In this document: one piece after another, positions 58,778 to 64,000 of the stretch
How positions within the stretch are numbered: position 1 is the first letter of the stretch
Layout of the letters: each line of letters opens with the position of its first letter
From: Lujinxingia sediminis
GTDB taxonomy: Bacteria > Myxococcota_A > Bradymonadia > Bradymonadales > Bradymonadaceae
Length of the DNA: 64,000 bases
Reading direction: 5' to 3'
Assembly (NCBI RefSeq): GCF_004005565.1
Contig: NZ_SADD01000009.1
Span: forward strand, 62,001 to 126,000
Position numbers and translations under genes: made by a program
The notes under the pieces: model-generated
Database searches by the model: none
Told to the model about the DNA's origin: nothing
The model's input: only the letters and a program-made list of their open reading frames with translations

Positions 58778-60601
58778 TTATGGCGTGTAAGGCCAGGCGA
58801 CGGGGGTGGGGGTGGAGGTCTGGTTGGCCACAGCCGGGTCGCCCAGCTGCCCCACTTGATTTCTCCCCCAGCAGCGCATGATACCTCCGGCGATGCCGCA
58901 AGTATGCTCATGGCCAGCGGCGATGGCGGTCCAGTCTTCCCGCGGTGCGGTGATGAGTGTGGGGTCGGCGGTGGATGTGGCATCTGGTGGGAAGGTCAGG
59001 TTGAAGCCCAGCCGACCATATATACTATTTCCCCAACAATAGGCCTCGTTCGCGGCGATGGCGCAGGTGTGCTCGGAGCCAGTAGTAATAACATCAACAA
59101 TAGAAAGAGTTGAAATTTTTCGGGGATAGGGGGGGTCATTATGGCCAACCTGACCCGATCCTCCACTAGCTCCACTCCCCCAGCAATATGTTCCAGGATT
59201 AAAGTCGCTTGATACAAATGCACATGAATGGGAGCCGCCTGCCGCTACTAGTGTGGTATTAGCATTAGCACTTGAGACCGGAATGCCCACGGGGCGAGGC
59301 TTGCTATCCCCCAAAGTATTACCATTCAGCTCCCCACTCGAAAAACGCCCCCAACACCACCCATTCGCGCCTTCGGCCGTCACCGCACACGTATGCGCAT
59401 CGCCGGCGGCGACCGCCACGAAGGTGTCGATCGGCGTCGGGGTATCGGGGTTGATGGTGACCCTGTGACGTTGGTTGGCGGCGGGGGTGTCGGTGCCGAG
59501 TTGTTGGTCGCTGTTTTCGCCCCAACAATAAAGTTCATTTGCACCGGTCAGTGCGCAGGTATGTTCGGCGCCAGCCGCTACTGAAACCCAGTTGGTATCA
59601 GTGCCGACTTGATGCGGGTTGGCGTAGTTGAGGGCGCTGCCAGATGTTGGATCGACCTGTTTCTCATTGTTGCGCCCCCAACACCACAAACTCCTATCCT
59701 CTTTAATCCCACAGGTATGCTGCCCACCCGCGCTCACCTGAGTCCACACGCCATCACCGGCCACTCGCGTGGGCTGGCTGCGCTGGGTGCTGGATCCGTC
59801 GCCCAGGCGACCGCTGCCGTTATTACCCCAACACCACAACGTGCCGTCGTCGAGGATGCCGCAGGAGTGCTCGGCGCCGGTGGCCACCTGCGTCCAGGTG
59901 GGGGCTTGATACGTGAACGTATAGACCTGCTCCGGCAAACAATGCTCCGGCTCCAGACCGGTAGCGCAGGCGTTGACTGTGATGACCACCTCGGCCACGC
60001 CCGCCGGGAAGGCCAGCCCCTCACACTCCAGCGTGTCGCCCCCGCCGTCGGTGCAGGTCGTGGTGGTCGTGATCGTGCAGTCGTCGTGGGTGCAAAAGCT
60101 CGCCAGCGTGGGTGGGTAACTAAAGGTATGATCGCCCGTCGCAAACCCCTCCAGCCCGGCCTCAAAGGCGTAGCGCACGTCGAAGGTTTTTGAGGCGCTC
60201 GTGCTTTGCTCGTCGAGGGAGGCGTCGACGGTGAGCGTCCAGCTGCCCTCGGCGTCGAGCTCGTTGGTGGTGAGCACGATCGACGCGCCGCACTCATCAA
60301 GCGGCACAGCTTCGCCGCCCTCATAGCTCAGGGTGCAGGAGTCCAGGGTGCAACCCTGGGGGGCGCACGCCGCCTCGAAGTTCAAAACCCCCTCGGTTTC
60401 GTGGATGACATAGGGGCTCTCCTCGCCGCCGGTGAGTGTCAGGGAGAGGTCCGGGTCGGCGTCGGGGGTGGTGTCGGTGTCGGCGTCGGGATCGGTGTCG
60501 GGGGTGTCACTGTCGGTGTCTGTGGGCGTCGCGACGCCGTCGCCGCCGCAGGCCGCGGCGAGCAGGGTGAGTGCAATGAGGATCATCCGAAGGTGTGGCA
60601 T
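58778..60601 (-). CDS. RCC1-propeller surface lipoprotein 2
   Basis: A 607-residue paralogue with the same signal and lipobox as gene 1 (LTLLAAACGGDG). Its Ig-like part (CTLDSCTLSYEGGE; LDEQSTSASKTFDVRYAFEAG) is nearly that of gene 3, not gene 1. Seven RCC1 blades follow; the first two are shared with gene 3 and the last one or two with gene 1. The sequence is therefore a mosaic, most simply explained by gene conversion among tandem copies. The ATG at 60601 follows GGAGGG. Exposed on the cell surface or in the periplasm; ligand unknown. Confidence 0.88.
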   Translation of the reverse strand: MPHLRMILIALTLLAAACGGDGVATPTDTDSDTPDTDPDADTDTTPDADPDLSLTLTGGEESPYVIHETEGVLNFEAACAPQGCTLDSCTLSYEGGEAVPLDECGASIVLTTNELDAEGSWTLTVDASLDEQSTSASKTFDVRYAFEAGLEGFATGDHTFSYPPTLASFCTHDDCTITTTTTCTDGGGDTLECEGLAFPAGVAEVVITVNACATGLEPEHCLPEQVYTFTYQAPTWTQVATGAEHSCGILDDGTLWCWGNNGSGRLGDGSSTQRSQPTRVAGDGVWTQVSAGGQHTCGIKEDRSLWCWGRNNEKQVDPTSGSALNYANPHQVGTDTNWVSVAAGAEHTCALTGANELYCWGENSDQQLGTDTPAANQRHRVTINPDTPTPIDTFVAVAAGDAHTCAVTAEGANGWCWGRFSSGELNGNTLGDSKPRPVGIPVSSANANTTLVAAGGSHSCAFVSSDFNPGTYCWGSGASGGSGQVGHNDPPYPRKISTLSIVDVITTGSEHTCAIAANEAYCWGNSIYGRLGFNLTFPPDATSTADPTLITAPREDWTAIAAGHEHTCGIAGGIMRCWGRNQVGQLGDPAVANQTSTPTPVAWPYTP

Positions 60602-60699
60602 GGTAGGGCCCTCCCGGTACCAAGATGGGTTGATGTGAAGAGTTTTATGCTTAGCGCGGATGGCCGCTGCGGGGCAAGTTTATTGCGCAAAACGGCTCA

Positions 60700-60893
60700 C
60701 GGCGTGGTTGGGTGGCGGGTTCGCTCTGTGGTTGGGTGGTTGGGTGGTTGTGGGGCGCGGGGGTTTGCGGGCTGGGTCGATTTGTGCGGGCGGTGTCGGG
60801 TTCGCTTTGTGGTTGGGTGGTTGGGTGGTTGGGTGGTTGTGGGGCGCGGGGGTTTGCGGGCTGGGTCGATTCGTAATGGTCGGTTGGGGGTCG
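60700..60893 (+). repeat. G-rich intergenic repeat, locus 5
   Basis: Two units of the GGTTGGGT family, the first with one octamer fewer than its counterpart at locus 4, so octamer number also varies between otherwise nearly identical spacers. Confidence 0.8.
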
Positions 60894-60947
60894 CGAGTTC
60901 GCGGTCGAGGTCGAGCCCGAGGTCGAGTACGAGTTCGAGTACGAGCC
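60894..60947 (+). repeat. Non-coding CGAGNN hexamer array, 9 units
   Basis: The shortest of the three arrays: CGAGTT, CGCGGT, then seven CGAGNN hexamers with GT, CC, TA and TT, ending in CGAGCC-CGACGC like the other two. Confidence 0.93.
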
Positions 60948-60953
60948 CGACGC

Positions 60954-60995
60954 AAAACACCCCACCTCCAGCGTTTGCCGGGGGTGGGGTGTTTT
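60954..60995. terminator. Bidirectional terminator after RCC1 gene 3
   Basis: Same stem as at 56420 and 58708, 28 bases beyond the stop of gene 3. Confidence 0.88.
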
Positions 60996-61023
60996 AGATC
61001 GGACGTGTTCCCGAAGCCCGAGT

Positions 61024-62871
61024 TTATGGCGTGTAAGGCCAGGCGACGGGGGTGGGGGGGGCACCGCTGCCCGGATGACCAAGCTGACCAGTGTTATTTC
61101 GTCCCCAGCAATACATCGTGTCGTCGGCGATGCCGCAGGTGTGTTCTTTGCCGGCAGAGATGGCAATCCAGTCGGTAAAACCACCATTTACAGCGGTGGG
61201 GACCGTGGTGGTGTTTTCGGTATGACCGAGTTGACCGCGAACATTATCGCCCCAACAATATGCCACCCTGTTGACCCCCTCTTGCTGGATGGCGCAGGTG
61301 TGCTCCGATCCGGTAGTGATAATGTTAACACTGGAAAGGTCATCAATCGGATGGACATTTGGGGGGAAAGCATGGCCAAGTTGGCCTGCGCTGTCACTAC
61401 CCCAACAGCGCATTCCAGAAATTTGGGTCGCTGACACATAGGCGCATGAATGTGCTCCGCCTGCCGATATTGTGGTTGTGGTATAGTTCGCACTTGAGAC
61501 CGGAATGCCCACGGGGCGAGGCTTGCTATCCCCCAAAGTATCACCATTCAGCTCCCCACTCGAAAAACGCCCCCAACACCACCCATTCGCGCCTTCGGCT
61601 GTGACCGCACACGTATGCGCATCGCCGGCGGCGACCGCCACGAAGGTGTCGATCGGCGTCGGGGTATCGGGGTTGATGATGACCCTGTGACGTTGGTTGG
61701 CGGCGGGGGTGTCGGTGCCGAGTTGGCCTTCTATCCCTCTTCCCCAGCAATACAGCTCATCTTCATTATTTAATGCGCAGGTATGTGTGCCTCCAGCCGT
61801 TACCGTATGCCAATTTAAAGCATTATTAATTTGATGAGGTTCATTATAGAAGTTAGCGGCGTTTGAGGCTGGGTATGCTTGTTTCTCACTATTCAACCCC
61901 CAACACCACAAACTCCCATCCTCTTTAATCCCACAGGTATGCTGCCCACCCGCGCTCACCTGAGTCCACACGCCATCACCGGCCACTCGCGTGGGCTGGC
62001 TGCGCTGGGTGCTGGATCCGTCGCCCAGGCGACCGCTGCCGTTATTACCCCAACACCACAACGTGCCGTCGTCGAGGATGCCGCAGGAGTGCTCGGCGCC
62101 GGTGGCCACCTGCGTCCAGGTCGGGGCTTGATACGTGAATGTGTAAACCTGCTCCGGCAAACAATGCTCCGGCTCCAGACCGGTAGCGCAGGCAGTGAGC
62201 GTGATGACCACCTCGGCCACGCCCGCCGGGAAGACCAGCCCCTCGCACTCCAGCGTGTCGCCCCCGCCGTCGGTGCAGGCGATGGTGAGTTCGCAGTCCT
62301 CGTGGGTGCAAAAACTCTCCAGCATGGGCGGGTGACTAAACGCATATGACTCGCCGGCCTCATACCCCTGCAGCCCGGCCTTAAAGGCGTAGCGCACGTC
62401 GAAGGTTTTTGAGGCGCTTGTGCTTTGCTCGTCGAGGGAGGCGTCGACGGTGAGCGTCCAGCTGCCCTCGGCGTTGAGCTTGTCGGTGGTGAGCTCGATC
62501 GACGCGCCGCACTCATCAAGCGTCACGGGCTCGCCGCCCTCATAGCTCAGGGTGCAGGAGTCCAGGGTGCAACCCTGGGGGGCGCACGCCGCCTCAAAGT
62601 TCAAAAACCCCTCGGTTTCATGGATGACATAAAAACTCTCCTCGCCGCCGGTGAGTGTCAGGGAGAGGTCCGGGTCGGCGTCGGCGTCGGGGGTGGTGTC
62701 GGTGTCGGGGGCGTCACTGTCGGTATCTTCACCAACATCATCGGGGCCGGTGTCGGTGTCGTTTAGATCCGTGTCCGTGGTGCAGTTTTCGCAGAACGAC
62801 GTGTCCACGCCAAAGATGCAGCCAGTGGTGGTGAGCAGAAACGCGATTGACGCTATAGCAATACGGTTCAT
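61024..62871 (-). CDS. RCC1-propeller surface lipoprotein 3
   Basis: A 615-residue paralogue with its own signal peptide (AIASIAFLLTTTGCIFG) and a different Cys-containing stalk (CENCTTDTDLNDTDTG). From the DPDLSLTLTGGEE segment on it follows gene 2 through the Ig-like part and first blades; the C-terminal blades differ from both others (ISAGKEHTCGIADDTMYCWG), yet the last residues PTPVAWPYTP are common to all three. The ATG at 62871 follows GGGAGGGAACTGCC; an ATG at 62892 is less likely. It begins 24 bases after the TPR membrane-protein gene, so this copy probably shares its transcript, unlike copies 1 and 2. Confidence 0.87.
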   Translation of the reverse strand: MNRIAIASIAFLLTTTGCIFGVDTSFCENCTTDTDLNDTDTGPDDVGEDTDSDAPDTDTTPDADADPDLSLTLTGGEESFYVIHETEGFLNFEAACAPQGCTLDSCTLSYEGGEPVTLDECGASIELTTDKLNAEGSWTLTVDASLDEQSTSASKTFDVRYAFKAGLQGYEAGESYAFSHPPMLESFCTHEDCELTIACTDGGGDTLECEGLVFPAGVAEVVITLTACATGLEPEHCLPEQVYTFTYQAPTWTQVATGAEHSCGILDDGTLWCWGNNGSGRLGDGSSTQRSQPTRVAGDGVWTQVSAGGQHTCGIKEDGSLWCWGLNSEKQAYPASNAANFYNEPHQINNALNWHTVTAGGTHTCALNNEDELYCWGRGIEGQLGTDTPAANQRHRVIINPDTPTPIDTFVAVAAGDAHTCAVTAEGANGWCWGRFSSGELNGDTLGDSKPRPVGIPVSSANYTTTTISAGGAHSCAYVSATQISGMRCWGSDSAGQLGHAFPPNVHPIDDLSSVNIITTGSEHTCAIQQEGVNRVAYCWGDNVRGQLGHTENTTTVPTAVNGGFTDWIAISAGKEHTCGIADDTMYCWGRNNTGQLGHPGSGAPPTPVAWPYTP

Positions 62872-62895
62872 GGCAGTTCCCTCCCGCTGCACAGT

Positions 62896-63735
62896 TTAAA
62901 AGCGAAGATTGAAAGTGGCCCCGGCATGGCTCGGGCCAATGGTTGGCATGAGGCTCAAAGTCGACGTGTCGTCTTGAGCGCGTTTGTCGAGCAGGAGCAA
63001 CGTTGCTCCGGTTGCACCCAACACAACCCCACCCGCGAGAAACGCTACGCTGAGGGTGCGGTGAGTGCTCAATTGATCGAGATCATCATCTCGGGTGAGA
63101 TCGCCTGTATAGGTACTTTGTCGACCTTCGGGCGTTGTGGAGTTTTCAACACGCTCGATCGTATCCCCGATCAACACCCCACTTCCAAAAAGCGCGCCAC
63201 CGGCCAGGGCCACACCGCCGGCGCCGATGAGCGACCAGGCCAGGATGTTGGGCTGAGGCTCGCCGACCTCCGGGGGCACTTCAATCGCCGGCGCTTCGAC
63301 CGGCGTCTCCCCGGTGGTTTCGCCCTCGTCGGGGGCTTTCACCACCTCGCTTTCTTTCTCGGCGATGGCCTCTTCGAGCTGGGCGCGGATCTCCAGAATA
63401 TCGTCAAAACGCCCGTCGCTCTCCATGGGCTCGGCGTAGATATCGAGGACGCGCAGCGCCTCTTCAAACTCGCCAAGGCCCTGGTAGGCCAGGATCTGGT
63501 TGTACTTGTAGACCAGGTTCTGGTCGTGGGCGAAGGCGCGCTCCAGAAGATCGATGGCGCGGGCAAAATGGCCCTGGCTGTAGGCCTCGCTGGCCTGCTC
63601 GTAGAACTGGGTGGCGCGGGCGCGAGCGTCGTCCTGGGCAAAGGCCATCGTCGGGGTGGCCAGGAGGCTCGCCGAGATCAAAAGGGCCAGCAGGCGGCGG
63701 CCGGAGAGAGCTGAGAAGTTCAACACAGGCATCAT
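62896..63735 (-). CDS. Exported TPR protein with two C-terminal membrane segments (paralogue of 54874 gene)
   Basis: A 279-residue protein. Signal peptide (ALLISASLLATPTMAFAQ), TPR-like repeats at ~45-120 (FYEQASEAYSQGHFARAIDLL; LVYKYNQILAYQGLGEFEEAL, each shortened), an acidic linker and two membrane segments (ILAWSLIGAGGVALAGGALFG; VAFLAGGVVLGATGATLLLL). It equals the 54874 protein in domain order, and both end in an aromatic residue. The ATG at 63735 is used; GTG 63741 is possible. It is upstream of RCC1 gene 3 with a 24-base gap, suggesting that the TPR protein and an RCC1 lipoprotein work together at the envelope. Confidence 0.8.
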   Translation of the reverse strand: MMPVLNFSALSGRRLLALLISASLLATPTMAFAQDDARARATQFYEQASEAYSQGHFARAIDLLERAFAHDQNLVYKYNQILAYQGLGEFEEALRVLDIYAEPMESDGRFDDILEIRAQLEEAIAEKESEVVKAPDEGETTGETPVEAPAIEVPPEVGEPQPNILAWSLIGAGGVALAGGALFGSGVLIGDTIERVENSTTPEGRQSTYTGDLTRDDDLDQLSTHRTLSVAFLAGGVVLGATGATLLLLDKRAQDDTSTLSLMPTIGPSHAGATFNLRF

Positions 63736-63822
63736 TACCACGGGGTCAAAGGTCCATCGGGGAAAGCGGCCATTGGAACATGAGAGGTGCGTCAGGTGAC
63801 GCGGCCCTCATAGAGTGATTCG

Positions 63823-64000
63823 TCAGTTGGTGGCGGTGGGCGGTCGGCCGAATTTGCGGGGAACGCTGTCGGGGCTCTTAAACTTGGTGGGGCCCTCGTC
63901 TTCGTCGCGGGTCTCGGCGGGTTGTCTGGCTTCGCGCTCGGCGGTCGTCTCACGCCGACGTGTGGGGGGCGGCTCGGCCGGGGCCTCTTCGGGCTCGGGT
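63823..64000 (-). CDS. C-terminal tail of a gene entering from the right edge
   Basis: An open frame from the window edge to a TGA at 63823-63825 encodes at least 58 residues, rich in Pro, Glu, Arg and Thr (EEAPAEPPPTRRRETT) and ending KFGRPPTATN. It looks like the disordered tail of a larger protein. The direction and the 87-base gap suggest that it precedes the TPR membrane-protein gene. Nothing can be said about function. Confidence 0.6.
   Translation of the reverse strand, partial: PEPEEAPAEPPPTRRRETTAEREARQPAETRDEDEGPTKFKSPDSVPRKFGRPPTATN

Larger units (their letters stand above)
60602..61023. other. Spacer between RCC1 genes 2 and 3
   Basis: Organised like 58306-58777: upstream region of gene 2 with TTGCGCAA at 60683-60690, G-rich repeat, hexamer array and terminator. 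No gene is supported. Confidence 0.8.

Noticed and set aside
56294-60947. Hexamer arrays as a CRISPR array
   Set aside because: Units are six bases without spacers, no Cas gene is present, and the variability is at fixed dinucleotide positions.

Overview
The window is high-GC bacterial DNA. Lipoprotein-rich gene content, a GIDE-LemA fusion, RCC1-repeat surface proteins, PEGA and HEAT proteins, a cbb3 oxidase locus and a fused CcoN-CcoO subunit together suggest a predatory or surface-associated member of the former Deltaproteobacteria (Myxococcota/Bradymonadota-like). That placement is inference from gene content; no 16S gene or ribosomal protein is present.

Layout. 1-10.5 kb: a PEGA-domain secreted protein (cut by the window edge), murI, a GIDE-LemA membrane protein, a conserved unknown, an FtsE-FtsX-EnvC cell-division module with a degenerate ATPase, two glycosyltransferases and an isochorismatase-family hydrolase. 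10.7-15.6 kb: an L,D-transpeptidase lipoprotein, then tRNA-Arg(CCG) followed by a decayed tyrosine-integrase fragment and an AT-richer island holding one orphan membrane protein and a multiply frameshifted Cys-rich pseudogene, the scar of an integrated element. 15.6-23.8 kb: a Rieske/ferredoxin-reductase fusion, a SEC-C protein, a secreted esterase, a hemolysin-III family protein, a small unknown, and a Gly-rich hydrophobic protein paired with an SycD-like TPR protein. 23.8-32.7 kb: the cbb3 oxidase locus ccoNO-Q-P, hairpin, ccoG-H-I-S on the minus strand, including a 52-codon ccoS, with a divergent TauE/SafE-like gene. 32.8-41.8 kb: a PPOX-fold protein, a 3-methyladenine glycosylase, a tail-anchored acidic repeat protein, a HEAT protein, an SDR, a CPA2 antiporter with a C-terminal Usp-like region, and an unknown helical protein. 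42.3-50.5 kb: secreted and lipoprotein enzymes (endonuclease/exonuclease/phosphatase fold, barrel-like protein, two pectinacetylesterase-like proteins, 5'-nucleotidase). 51-55.8 kb: a fatty-acid desaturase, recO, a DUF6918-like protein, an unknown and a TPR membrane protein. 56.3-64 kb: three tandem RCC1-propeller lipoproteins, a second TPR membrane protein, and the end of a further gene.

The most unusual content is intergenic. (1) A compact structured element of about 95-105 bp occurs in three full copies and one collapsed copy (50.7-51.0 and 55.9-56.1 kb). It has nested stems whose changed positions covary between copies, a terminator-like T-run on one strand, a conserved internal loop CCTCCTT identical to the anti-Shine-Dalgarno core, and on the other strand a Shine-Dalgarno plus micro-ORF. 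(2) Arrays of a hexamer CGAGNN (four bases fixed, two free) follow each RCC1 gene with 20, 16 and 9 units, and the same hexamer rule builds a 33-unit coding repeat at 34.5 kb. (3) G-rich GGTTGGGT-type repeats occupy five intergenic loci. The RCC1 paralogues are mosaics of shared and private segments, so the cluster looks like a recombining surface-antigen locus with its own repeat-rich spacers.

Limits: all calls come from reading the sequence. Family names rest on remembered motifs, start codons on ribosome-binding-site spacing, and no similarity search, folding or expression data were available.
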